Assembly: GCA_050330095.1 (NCBI GenBank)
Contig: JBHJOC010000030.1
Span: forward strand, 6,678-70,677
Source: JBCBWG01 sp036804185
GTDB taxonomy: Bacteria > Pseudomonadota > Alphaproteobacteria > Rhizobiales > Hyphomicrobiaceae
Length of the DNA: 64,000 nt
Direction: 5' to 3'
Positions 36,928 to 45,290 of this stretch are shown in pieces (position 1 is the first letter of the stretch; each line of letters opens with the position of its first letter). A program made the position numbers and the translations under genes. The notes under the pieces are model-generated. The model had not been told where the DNA came from and did not search any database. It saw only the letters and a list, made by a program, of their open reading frames with translations.

Positions 36928-37647
36928 TCACAAGAACAAGCGCCACAACACTGGCAGCAGCAATGCGGTTGCGAGCGCGTTGATGCCCATCGCGAGGCCC
37001 GCGAACGCGCCTGCGACCTCGTTGACCTGAAGAGCCCGTGCCGTTCCGATTCCGTGGCTCGCCGTGCCGAGAGCGAGGCCACGCGCTTTCCAATCCCTCA
37101 CACCGATCAGGTTGAGGAGGGGCGGCCCGAGCATGGCTCCGATGATGCCGGTTGCGATGACGAGTGCAGCCGTCAGCGACGGCAACCCGCCGAGTTCGCG
37201 CGCAATGCCCATGGCAACGGGTGCCGTCACGGATTTGGGCGCGATTGACGCAAGACTTGCCTCGGCGCCGCCGAGGACCTGGGCGATCACGACGGCAGAG
37301 ATCGCCGCGACGAGGGAGCCCGTGATGATGCTGATGAGCAGGGCTGCTGCTGAACGCTTAACGACGTCGATCTGCCGATACAGGGGCAGGGCCAGCGCAA
37401 CAGTGGCAGGGCCAAGGAGGAAGTGCACGAATTGGGCACCCTCGAAGTAGCGGTCATAGCTCGTCCCTGTGGCAACGAGGATCGCAACCACTGCCGCGAC
37501 CGCGATCAACACCGGGTTCGCGAGTGGGTTCATCCCGAACGCCTTTGAAACGCGCGCCGCGGCCTGGAACGCAACGAGCGTCAGTACGAGATGGAGCAGG
37601 GGGCTTGCTGCGAGATAAACCCAGATGTCACCGATGCTGCGTGCCAT
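36928..37647 (-). CDS. lrgB: LrgB/CidB-family membrane protein
   Basis: 239 residues with about seven hydrophobic segments. Conserved family stretch PKSVTAPVAMGIARELGGLPSLTA and ALGTASHGIGTARAL. LrgB acts with LrgA, in holin-like control of murein hydrolases in Firmicutes and in pyruvate or glycolate/glycerate movement elsewhere. Its start overlaps the 3' end of lrgA by 20 bases, indicating translational coupling. Confidence 0.9.
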   Translation of the reverse strand: MARSIGDIWVYLAASPLLHLVLTLVAFQAAARVSKAFGMNPLANPVLIAVAAVVAILVATGTSYDRYFEGAQFVHFLLGPATVALALPLYRQIDVVKRSAAALLISIITGSLVAAISAVVIAQVLGGAEASLASIAPKSVTAPVAMGIARELGGLPSLTAALVIATGIIGAMLGPPLLNLIGVRDWKARGLALGTASHGIGTARALQVNEVAGAFAGLAMGINALATALLLPVLWRLFL

Positions 37648-38023
37648 CAGAGTCTCCTTCGGTGGGCGTTGCCGTGGCGGCGGATGGAGGGACGCGCGAC
37701 AGACGCTGCATGAGCAGTGCCGTGACGGCGATTGTCAGGAGCGTCGATCCGATCAGGCTCGCGGAGAGTGCGACCCAGTCCTGCGCGAGCAGCGGCGCAT
37801 GAAGCATGATGCCAACGCCTGCCGGGACAAACAGCAGCAACAGGTTCGCGAGCAGGCCATCGCCGGCCTTTGCAATCGGCTCCGGGATCGCGCCGCGCAC
37901 GAGCAGGATCGTGAGCAGGATCACCATGCCGACAACCGGCCCCGGCAGGGGAAGTGCGAGGCCGACGACGGTAAGTTCGCCGGCGAGTTGGCAGAGCAAA
38001 ATGATGGTGATCCCGTCCAGCAT
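37628..38023 (-). CDS. lrgA: LrgA/CidA-family membrane protein
   Basis: 131 residues from ATG 38023, with CAGGAGA upstream; the longer frame is rejected. Four hydrophobic helices and the LrgA core LPLPGPVVGMVILL, FVPAGVGIM. First gene of lrgAB, followed by the YihU-like dehydrogenase 53 bases after lrgB, so a three-gene transcript is likely. Divergent from the HAD gene. Confidence 0.9.
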   Translation of the reverse strand: MLDGITIILLCQLAGELTVVGLALPLPGPVVGMVILLTILLVRGAIPEPIAKAGDGLLANLLLLFVPAGVGIMLHAPLLAQDWVALSASLIGSTLLTIAVTALLMQRLSRVPPSAATATPTEGDSDGTQHR

Positions 38024-38146
38024 CGGCGTCTCCTGCGGTTTCGATCCGCCACCGTAACGGCGCTGAGAAGGGTTTGGCACGCCTTGCCTTCGCCGCGCCC
38101 TACGAATCGCGGCGTGTCGAAGCGGTACCGAAACACGGAGAGTGCG

Positions 38147-39049
38147 ATGAACGCGCGTCGGGGAGAGACCGAGACGTCTCGTAGCGAGCCGGTTCATGGC
38201 TTTGGCAAGAAGACGATCGCGCTGGTCTACGATTTCGACGGCACGCTCTCGCCGCGTCCGATGCAGGAGTACGCGTTCCTGCCGAAGATCGGCGTCGAAG
38301 CGTCGGCGTTCTGGGAGGAGAGCAACCGCATCGCACGCGAGCAGGGGGCCGACCCGCTCATCACCTACATGCATCTCATGTACCGAAAGGCGAAGGAGCG
38401 CGGCATCCGGATCGACCGCGCCGATCTCGTGGCCCAGGGGCGTGACGTCGAGCTGTTCGCGGGGGTAGAGGCCTGGTTCGACGAGATCGCGCGCTACATC
38501 GCCATAGCCGCGGAGATGCACGGCATTACGCTGAAGCACTATCTGATATCGTCAGGGCTCACGGAAATCATCGAGGGCACGACGATCTACCATCGCTTCG
38601 ACAACGTCTTCGCGTCGGAATACTGGTTCGATGCCTACGATCTGCCCTATCCCAAGCGGGTTATCACCGATACGGGCAAGACGCAGTACCTCTTCCGCAT
38701 CAACAAGGGCGTCGAAGATCTCGGCCAGTCGATCAACGACCACATGCCCGAAGCGCAGCGCCCGGTCCCATTCTCGAACATGATCTATTTCGGTGACGGC
38801 GACACCGACGTGCCATCGATGGCGGTGATGCGCAAGAACGGCGGTCATGCGATCGCGGTCCACGTTCCCGGAAGCGCGCCGGACAAGTGCATCAAGCTGT
38901 TCGAGGCGGGCCGCTGCGACTTCTACGCGCCGGCGGATTACCGTGTCGGTTCCGAGCTGTTTCGGCGCACTTGCCTGCTGCTCGATCGCATCCTCGTCAA
39001 CATTCGGATCGAGGAAGAGGCGCGGCGATTATCGTGTGTCGACGTGTGA
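38147..39049 (+). CDS. HAD-family hydrolase
   Basis: 300 residues from ATG 38147 with GGAGAG upstream. HAD motif I DFDGTLS (Asp29, Asp31), motif II around LISSGLTEI (Ser), motif III Lys in KRVITDTGKTQ, motif IV GDGDTDVP. A helical cap lies between motifs I and II. The motif IV and length fit small-molecule phosphatases of the phosphoserine phosphatase-like group; substrate unknown. No operon partner. Confidence 0.85.
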   Translation: MNARRGETETSRSEPVHGFGKKTIALVYDFDGTLSPRPMQEYAFLPKIGVEASAFWEESNRIAREQGADPLITYMHLMYRKAKERGIRIDRADLVAQGRDVELFAGVEAWFDEIARYIAIAAEMHGITLKHYLISSGLTEIIEGTTIYHRFDNVFASEYWFDAYDLPYPKRVITDTGKTQYLFRINKGVEDLGQSINDHMPEAQRPVPFSNMIYFGDGDTDVPSMAVMRKNGGHAIAVHVPGSAPDKCIKLFEAGRCDFYAPADYRVGSELFRRTCLLLDRILVNIRIEEEARRLSCVDV

Positions 39050-39087
39050 TGCAGGACCCCGCCGACGCCGACGTCGCCGCCTGATGC

Positions 39088-39807
39088 TCATGCCGGCTGT
39101 CGGCTGAGCGGCGCATGGCCGCTGGTGATGAAGATCACCATCTCGGCCACGTTGGTCGCGTGGTCACCGATCCGTTCGAAGCTCTTGGCCATGAACAGGA
39201 AGTGGACGAGGGCAAGCTTCGTCTCCTGCTCGGCGTCGATATGGTCGACGAGGGCGCGGAACAGATCATTGTAGAGTGTGTCGACGTTCTCGTCCGAGGC
39301 GAGGATACGGCCAGCGAGTTCCTTGTCCGTGCGGGCGAACGCATCAAGAGCGTCCTCCACTGCACCGAGGGTCGCGCGTCCGATTTTGGCGAACATCGGC
39401 TTCACGTCCTCGGGGATCGGCGTTGGTGCGGCTGCAACCAGGCCCTTCGCGATATTCTTGGCATGATCGCCGATCCGCTCCACGTCTTTGGCGACCAGTT
39501 CGACGGCGAGAATCTGGCGCAGGTCCTGGGCGACTGGCTGATAGCGGGCCAGGATGTCGAACGTCCGCGATTTGATCTCTGCGAGCTTTGCGTCGATGCG
39601 TTTGTCATCCGCGATGACTTGGCGTGCGGCGTCGATCTCTCCGTCGATGAGTGCCCGCTCGACGCGCACAATCATGTCCCAGACGTCCTCGCCCATCGTC
39701 AACAGCGCCCGATAGGTCGCATGCATGGCCGTGTCGATTGCGCTCAAAGTATGCGGATGATCAGTGTGCAGAAACTTTGGCACCGGCTTGGGGCTTTGTT
39801 GAGACAT
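39088..39807 (-). CDS. phoU: Phosphate-specific transport regulator PhoU
   Basis: 239 residues from ATG 39807 with AAGGAG upstream. Two tandem PhoU three-helix repeats, each with the metal-binding motif E-R-I-G-D-H-A (KDVERIGDHAKNIAK and SFERIGDHATNVAE). PhoU restrains the Pst transporter and the PhoR kinase when phosphate is ample. Here it is divergent from pstS, not at the end of the pst operon as in most bacteria. The 39808-40270 gap separates them. Confidence 0.95.
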   Translation of the reverse strand: MSQQSPKPVPKFLHTDHPHTLSAIDTAMHATYRALLTMGEDVWDMIVRVERALIDGEIDAARQVIADDKRIDAKLAEIKSRTFDILARYQPVAQDLRQILAVELVAKDVERIGDHAKNIAKGLVAAAPTPIPEDVKPMFAKIGRATLGAVEDALDAFARTDKELAGRILASDENVDTLYNDLFRALVDHIDAEQETKLALVHFLFMAKSFERIGDHATNVAEMVIFITSGHAPLSRQPA

Positions 39808-40270
39808 TGGACGGGGCTCCTTCCGCCAAAGAGCTTTGGACACTGCGCACGATACCGCTGAGAGCGGGCGATGGCGTGCCGTTCGCGGGCGCCGTGTGAA
39901 TTCAGCGTTTCTATCCCAACGTTGGCGCCACTTAGCGCAGTTGCGAGCCGCCGCACAAGGGTTGTCTAGTTCAACGGACAATTCGCTCCGAAGACCCGGG
40001 CGCGTTCCTTCGGCCAACGGGATTGTTCGGATAATTGTTGGGCATCGGCCTGGCGGCCGTCTGCGCCGGGGTCCGCGGGGTCTTGAGCACAGCGGGTATC
40101 GTCCACGTACGAATTTGGACGAGCATTCTCACTTCCGGGCATGAAGACCGATGGTGCTCCGGGCACGGACGCCGCACCCGAATGTCACGAAACTGTTAAC
40201 TAGGGTGCGTATGGGACGGCCGTGTGAGATGGCCCGAGTGCGGGCTCATCCTAATGAGGGAGTTTTCCGA
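39808..40270. other. phoU-pstS divergent control region
   Basis: Holds the candidate Pho box at 40182-40199 and presumably the promoters of both genes. No other gene or repeat seen. Confidence 0.55.
40182..40199 (+). promoter_or_regulatory. Candidate Pho box upstream of pstS
   Basis: ATGTCAC-GAAA-CTGTTAA: two 7-base half-sites 11 bases apart, matching the PhoB pattern of CTGTCAT-like direct repeats with 4-base spacer in 5 of 7 and 5 of 7 positions. It lies 72 bases before the pstS start. The operon type (high-affinity phosphate uptake) makes PhoB control expected; regulator genes are not in the window. Confidence 0.6.
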
Positions 40271-41311
40271 ATGACCACTAAGTACCTGGGTGGCGCCGCC
40301 GTTGCGGTGTTCGCTCTGGCCGCCATCAGTGGCACGGCCTTTGCTCGGGATCAGATCCGCGTCGTTGGCTCGTCGACCGTGTTCCCGTATTCGCAAGCTG
40401 CCGCAGAAGAGTTCGCGACGAAGACCGGCGCTCCCGCTCCCGTCGTTGAGTCGCTCGGTACGGGCGGTGGCTTCCGCGCATTCTGCGGCGGTATTGGCCC
40501 TGATCATCCGGACGTCACGGGCGCCTCTCGCGCGATCACGGCTGGCGAAAAAGAGCTCTGCAAGACCAATGGCGTAACAGACATCACCGAGGCCTTCATC
40601 GGCAGTGACGGTCTGGCGCTTGCAATTTCTGTAAATGCCCCCGACGTCGATCTGACGAAGGCACAGATTTATCTGGCCTTCGCCGCTGAGATTCCTGATG
40701 GAGCCGGTGGCTTCAAGGCGAACACGAACAAGAAGTGGTCGGACATCGACGCGTCGCTGCCGAACGCGGACATCGTCGTTCTGGGCCCACCGCCGACCTC
40801 TGGCACGCGCGATGCGTTCGTTGAAATCGCCATGCATGGCGGCTGCGACCAGATCGACGAACTCAAGGCTCTCAAGAAAGCCGATCGGGATCGTTGGAAC
40901 GTTGTTTGCTCGCGGATGCGCCAGGACGGCCCGTTCATCGAGGCTGGAGAGAACGACAACCTCATCGTCCAGCGCTTGACGACGGACGCCGGCGCGATGG
41001 GCATCTTTGGTTATTCGTACCTCTACGAAAACCAGGACAAGATCAAAGGCGTGAAGGTTGCCGGTGTGGCTCCGAACTTTGAGACGATCGCGGACGCTTC
41101 TTACACGATTTCTCGCCCGCTCTTCTTCTACGTCAAGAATGCACACCGCGGCGTAATTCCCAACCTGAACGAGTTTCTTGCCGAGTACGTTTCGGAAGAA
41201 TCGATCGGTCCAGGGGGTTACAACCCTGAGCGCGGCCTGACGCCTCTTCCGGATGCAGCGCGCGCTGCAACACGTGAAGCGGTGACGTCTGGCAAGAAGC
41301 TCCAGATGTAA
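40271..41311 (+). CDS. pstS: Phosphate ABC transporter periplasmic binding protein
   Basis: 346 residues from ATG 40271 (GAGGGAG upstream; longer frame rejected). Signal peptide residues 1-25 (VAVFALAAISGTAFA). Phosphate-binding blocks VVGSSTVFPYSQ, GTGGGFRAFCGGIGPDHPDVTGASRAI and PPTSGTRDAFVE. Captures phosphate for PstCAB. This long PstS subtype, with the extra GGIGPDHPDV, is common in alphaproteobacteria. A terminator hairpin follows it before pstC. Confidence 0.96.
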   Translation: MTTKYLGGAAVAVFALAAISGTAFARDQIRVVGSSTVFPYSQAAAEEFATKTGAPAPVVESLGTGGGFRAFCGGIGPDHPDVTGASRAITAGEKELCKTNGVTDITEAFIGSDGLALAISVNAPDVDLTKAQIYLAFAAEIPDGAGGFKANTNKKWSDIDASLPNADIVVLGPPPTSGTRDAFVEIAMHGGCDQIDELKALKKADRDRWNVVCSRMRQDGPFIEAGENDNLIVQRLTTDAGAMGIFGYSYLYENQDKIKGVKVAGVAPNFETIADASYTISRPLFFYVKNAHRGVIPNLNEFLAEYVSEESIGPGGYNPERGLTPLPDAARAATREAVTSGKKLQM

Positions 41312-41325
41312 TCTCTTTGACGAAT

Positions 41326-41360
41326 GTGAGCCCGCATTGACAAATGCGGGCTCACTTTTT
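41326..41360 (+). terminator. Intrinsic terminator between pstS and pstC
   Basis: GTGAGCCCGCATT (41326-41338) pairs perfectly with AATGCGGGCTCAC (41343-41355), 13-bp stem with a 4-base loop, followed by TTTTTG. Position inside the operon suggests partial termination so that PstS is made in excess over the permeases (as in other pst operons). Confidence 0.85.
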
Positions 41361-41374
41361 GCGGGGAACGCACG

Positions 41375-42748
41375 GTGACTAGCACAACACTCCTGATCCT
41401 GCTTTGCCTTGCCGTTCTGGCCTACTTCATAGGGTCATGGCGTGCTAATTCCGTCCGCGGGGGCGGGTTCCGGGAATTTCATTCGCGTCCCGTTTATCAC
41501 GGTGTGAATGCGGCCATCTGGACTGGCGTGCCCGCTTTCGTTCTCGTGCTGCTCTGGCTCATGTTCCAGGGCTCGATCGTCGAGAGCATAATTCTCAATA
41601 GTTTGGGGCCTGGTGTCGCCGAACTCGACATCGCCCAAAAGTCTTTGCTGCTCAGCGAGATCAAACAGCTTGCCGCAGGCAGGGTTTTCGGCACTCCCTC
41701 GCCAGAAGTGCGAGCAGCGGCAGAGTATTATGCCTCGCTGCAGGTAACGGCCAGCTATTTGATGGCATTCGTAGCGGCCATGGTTGCCTTGGGCGGATTG
41801 GCGCTTGGGTATGCCGTGGTCGCACCGCGCTATCGGGCGCGGCATAGCGTCGAGCGCTCGTTGAATATTTTTATGATTTTCTGCTCGATCGTCGCAATCT
41901 TGACGACGACCGGGATCGTGGTCTCGCTGGTATACGAGTCCTACGAGTTTTTCCGTCGTGTGCCGGCGTCGGAGTTTTTCTTTGGGACGCAGTGGGAGCC
42001 TCAGATTCCGATCCGTGAGGAACAAATCGCAGGTTCTGGGGCATTCGGTGCCGTCCCCGTATTTCTCGGGACCATTGTCATCGCGACGATCGCGATGTTT
42101 GTGGCAACGCCAATCGGCCTCATGTCGGCCGTCTATCTGACAGAGTTCGCCTCCGGGCGAGTGCGCTCAATCATCAAGCCGATGCTTGAGATCCTGGCCG
42201 GTGTGCCGACTGTGGTCTACGGCTTCTTCGCCGTTTTGACCGTTGCCCCGGCGCTTCGCGCGCTCGGTGACACGCTCGGCATTCCAGTCGCGCCGAATGC
42301 TGCTCTCACGGCGGGTGCCGTGATGGGCATCATGCTGATCCCGTTCATTTCCTCCCTGTCGGACGATGCACTGACAGCGGTGCCGCGTGCCGTCCGTGAT
42401 GGGTCGCTTGCCCTGGGCGCGACGAAAGGTGAGACGATCCGCAAGGTTCTGCTGCCAGCGGCGCTGCCCGGCATTGTGGGGGGCGTGTTGCTTGCCGTGA
42501 GCCGTGCGATTGGTGAAACGATGATCGTGGTGATGGCCGCCGGCCTGATCGCGACCATGAACGTCAACCCGCTCCAGTCCGTCACGACGGTGACCGTTCA
42601 GATCGTGACGCTGTTGATTGGCGATACAGCCTTTGACAACCCCAAAACCCTCTCGGCATTCGCGCTTGGCCTGGTCCTGTTCGTGATCACGCTGATCTTG
42701 AATGTCATCGCCCTGCGGATCGTTCGCAAATACCGGGAGCAGTACTGA
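41375..42748 (+). CDS. pstC: Phosphate ABC transporter permease PstC
   Basis: 457 residues from GTG 41375, longer than E. coli PstC (about 320). An N-terminal extension of about 170 residues has three extra hydrophobic segments; the rest is the six-helix permease with TEFASGRVRSIIKPMLEILAGVPTVVYGFF and the EAA-like coupling loop GSLALGATKGETIRKVLLPAALPGIVGG. Its stop overlaps the pstA start (TGATG). Confidence 0.95.
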   Translation: MTSTTLLILLCLAVLAYFIGSWRANSVRGGGFREFHSRPVYHGVNAAIWTGVPAFVLVLLWLMFQGSIVESIILNSLGPGVAELDIAQKSLLLSEIKQLAAGRVFGTPSPEVRAAAEYYASLQVTASYLMAFVAAMVALGGLALGYAVVAPRYRARHSVERSLNIFMIFCSIVAILTTTGIVVSLVYESYEFFRRVPASEFFFGTQWEPQIPIREEQIAGSGAFGAVPVFLGTIVIATIAMFVATPIGLMSAVYLTEFASGRVRSIIKPMLEILAGVPTVVYGFFAVLTVAPALRALGDTLGIPVAPNAALTAGAVMGIMLIPFISSLSDDALTAVPRAVRDGSLALGATKGETIRKVLLPAALPGIVGGVLLAVSRAIGETMIVVMAAGLIATMNVNPLQSVTTVTVQIVTLLIGDTAFDNPKTLSAFALGLVLFVITLILNVIALRIVRKYREQY

Positions 42749-44040
42749 TGGCTATTGCAACCGATACAGGGGCCAGGTCCCCGATCGACTGGCAATCGGA
42801 TGAGATGCGGGCGCGTCGGAAGGCGCGCTATGCAGCGGACACGCGGCTGAAGCTTTACGGTCTGACGGCGATCGCCATCGCGCTCGGCTCCCTCTTTATC
42901 CTGTTCGCGTCGCTGATTTCGACGGGTTACAAGGCCTTCGTGCAGACGATGATAACGGTCGAGGTCGATTTGTCGGATGCGCGGATCGACCGATCCAACG
43001 TGTTCGCCGCGCCGTGGCGCAACATCGTCAACGACGCTCTGATCGCAAAAATCCCTGATCTCGCCCCATCTGACCGTCGCGCGTATCTGCAAGCCATGAC
43101 GTCGCAGGGTGCGTTCCTGATCCGTGATCAGGTGATTGCGAATCCGTCGCTGCTTGGAACGCGAGCAAAGTTCTCTGTGCCAATGTCGGATCCGTTCGAT
43201 CAGCTGGCGAAGGGCGAGGTTGACCGTGATTTGCCAGAGAACCGGCGCCGGGTGAGTGACAAGCAGATTGCGTGGTTCGAGGAACTCCAGAGACAGGGGT
43301 TGATTTCGCAGCCGTTCAATATTGGCCTGCTTACCAATGCCGACAGTCGCTTTCCAGAACTCGCAGGTCTTGCTGGCGCCCTCTCGGGCTCGTTTTGGGC
43401 ACTCCTGGTTTGCTTCCTGATTTCCTTCCCGGTCGGGATCGCTGCTGCTGTCTATCTCGAAGAGTTCGCACCGAAGAACCGCATCACGGACTTCATCGAG
43501 GTCAACATCAACAACCTTGCAGCCGTGCCCTCCGTCGTCTTCGGTCTGCTCGGCCTGGCGGTGTTCCTCAATCTGTTTGGATTGCCGAGGTCGGCTCCCC
43601 TGGTCGGCGGCCTCGTGCTCGCCCTGATGACGCTTCCCACCATCATCATTGTCACCCGCGCCTCGCTCAAATCGGTCCCGTCATCGATCCGTGAGGCTGC
43701 GCTTGGGGTCGGGGCCTCGAAGCACGAGGCAATCCTGCACCATATCCTGCCCCTTTCGATCCCCACGATCTTGACGGGCACGATCATTGGCCTTGCGCAG
43801 GCGCTCGGCGAGACGGCGCCGTTGCTCTTGATCGGCATGAACGCATTCATCACAAGTCCGACGACGGGTGTTCTCGAAGCTTCGACGGCGCTTCCGACGC
43901 AGATCTTCATCTGGGCCGACAGTCCCGAGCGTGGGTTTGTTGCCCGAACATCTGCCGCCATCCTTGTTTTGCTGTGCTTCCTGCTGCTTATGAATACGAT
44001 CGCCATCATCCTGCGCCAGCGCTTCGAGCGTAAGTGGTAG
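42748..44040 (+). CDS. pstA: Phosphate ABC transporter permease PstA
   Basis: 430 residues, again longer than usual. Residues 1-190 form an extension with one transmembrane helix and a periplasmic-type region (DUF3333 type), followed by the permease domain: AAAVYLEEFAPKNRITDFIEVNINNLAAVPSVVFGLLG and the coupling loop EAALGVGASKHEAILHHILPLSIPTILTG. ATG overlaps the pstC stop by one base, so the two are translationally coupled. Confidence 0.95.
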   Translation: MAIATDTGARSPIDWQSDEMRARRKARYAADTRLKLYGLTAIAIALGSLFILFASLISTGYKAFVQTMITVEVDLSDARIDRSNVFAAPWRNIVNDALIAKIPDLAPSDRRAYLQAMTSQGAFLIRDQVIANPSLLGTRAKFSVPMSDPFDQLAKGEVDRDLPENRRRVSDKQIAWFEELQRQGLISQPFNIGLLTNADSRFPELAGLAGALSGSFWALLVCFLISFPVGIAAAVYLEEFAPKNRITDFIEVNINNLAAVPSVVFGLLGLAVFLNLFGLPRSAPLVGGLVLALMTLPTIIIVTRASLKSVPSSIREAALGVGASKHEAILHHILPLSIPTILTGTIIGLAQALGETAPLLLIGMNAFITSPTTGVLEASTALPTQIFIWADSPERGFVARTSAAILVLLCFLLLMNTIAIILRQRFERKW

Positions 44041-44063
44041 CCGGCCATAGAAAGGAGGGTTGC

Positions 44064-44939
44064 GTGACAACCACAACGACGAACACCATGGCAGCTGAAA
44101 CCGCTCATGCGGACACGACGAGCACGAAAGCTTCGGCGCCGATGACATCCGTTCCAGCCTCGACGGGTCCGGCGGCCAACCGGAAACAGACTGTGACGGC
44201 GCGCGGCGTGGACGTGTATTACGGCGACACGCATGCGATCAAGGATGTGTCGATCAACATTCCGGAGCGCTCCGTTACGGCCTTCATCGGACCATCCGGG
44301 TGCGGCAAGTCGACATTCCTGCGGTGTCTCAACCGGATGAATGACACGATCGACATCTGCCGGGTGACGGGGAAGATCGAGCTGGAAGGCCAGAACATCT
44401 ACGACCCGTCGATCGACGTCGTCGAATTGCGCGCACGCGTCGGCATGGTGTTTCAGAAGCCGAACCCGTTTCCGAAGTCCATCTACGAAAATATCGCCTA
44501 CGGTCCGCGTATTCACGGACTGGCAAAAACGAAGGCGCAGATGGACGAGATCGTTGAAACGTCACTGCGCAAGGCGGGGCTCTGGGAAGAGGTGAAGGAC
44601 CGGCTGTCGGGCCCTGGGACGGGTTTGTCGGGCGGCCAGCAACAGCGCCTTTGCATCGCGCGTGCGATCGCTGTTGGTCCCGAGGTCATCCTTATGGACG
44701 AGCCCTGCTCGGCGCTCGATCCGATTGCGACCGCCAAGGTCGAGGAACTCATCGACGAATTGCGTGAAAATTACACGATCGTCATCGTGACCCACTCGAT
44801 GCAGCAGGCCGCGCGCGTTTCACAGCGCACGGCCATGTTCCACCTCGGCAATCTCGTCGAGGAAGGGCCGACCGAAATGATGTTCACCAACCCGTCCGAC
44901 AAGCGCACCAACGATTACATCACCGGCCGCTTCGGGTAA
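44064..44939 (+). CDS. pstB: Phosphate ABC transporter ATPase PstB
   Basis: 291 residues from GTG 44064, which sits just after a near-perfect AAAGGAGGGT ribosome site; an earlier in-frame ATG in pstA is rejected. A Thr/Ala-rich N-terminus (about 40 residues) precedes the ATPase: Walker A GPSGCGKST, signature LSGGQQQRL, Walker B VILMDEPCSALD, H-loop VTHSMQQAAR. Powers phosphate import by PstSCA. Confidence 0.97.
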   Translation: MTTTTTNTMAAETAHADTTSTKASAPMTSVPASTGPAANRKQTVTARGVDVYYGDTHAIKDVSINIPERSVTAFIGPSGCGKSTFLRCLNRMNDTIDICRVTGKIELEGQNIYDPSIDVVELRARVGMVFQKPNPFPKSIYENIAYGPRIHGLAKTKAQMDEIVETSLRKAGLWEEVKDRLSGPGTGLSGGQQQRLCIARAIAVGPEVILMDEPCSALDPIATAKVEELIDELRENYTIVIVTHSMQQAARVSQRTAMFHLGNLVEEGPTEMMFTNPSDKRTNDYITGRFG

Positions 44940-44989
44940 TCGGCGCGCTGCCGTCGTCTGCCCAGGATTTTCACGTGACATCGATGAAT

Positions 44990-45018
44990 GGCCGCTGGCG
45001 TGTGTCAGCGGCCGTTTT
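44990..45018 (+). terminator. Intrinsic terminator after pstB
   Basis: GGCCGCTG (44990-44997) pairs with CAGCGGCC (45006-45013), 8-bp GC stem with an 8-base loop followed by GTTTT. Ends the pst transcript. Confidence 0.7.
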
Positions 45019-45077
45019 GCTTTGGTGAGCCTGCTGATGGCAATGCGGGGGTGGGCTGAGCGCGGCTGCACCTCGTG

Positions 45078-45237
45078 CCGCCGATCGAAAGCCCCTGCGC
45101 CATCTGCAGCACCCGCCGTCCAAGGACTTCTGATCGAAGAGCGGTACGAGGTCCAATAGATCGCTCGTAGCCTTTGCGTTCCGTCGCTCACTTCTTCGTC
45201 TGACAGGGGTGACAGACGAACTACGGAAAGCGGGTAA
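45078..45237 (+). repeat. Dispersed triple-hairpin repeat, copy 6
   Basis: Hairpin 1 left arm diverged (GATCGAAAGCCCC), right arm GGACTTCTGATC; hairpin 2 GGTACGAGGTCCAATAGATCGCTCGTAGCC; hairpin 3 TTCCGTCGCTCAC ... GACGAACTACGGAAAGCGGG. Like copy 7 it is preceded by CCTCGTGCCGCC, so this belongs to the element. Between convergent pstB and dctP-like genes. Confidence 0.85.
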
Positions 45238-45290
45238 CGGAGCAACTCCGCACAAGGCGCGCCGGCGATGTCACCCCACCAGACAAAGCT

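Larger units (their letters stand above)
44940..45290. other. Convergent intergenic region with terminator and repeat copy 6
   Basis: Terminator at 44990-45018 and repeat copy 6 at 45078-45237. Nothing else. Confidence 0.7.
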
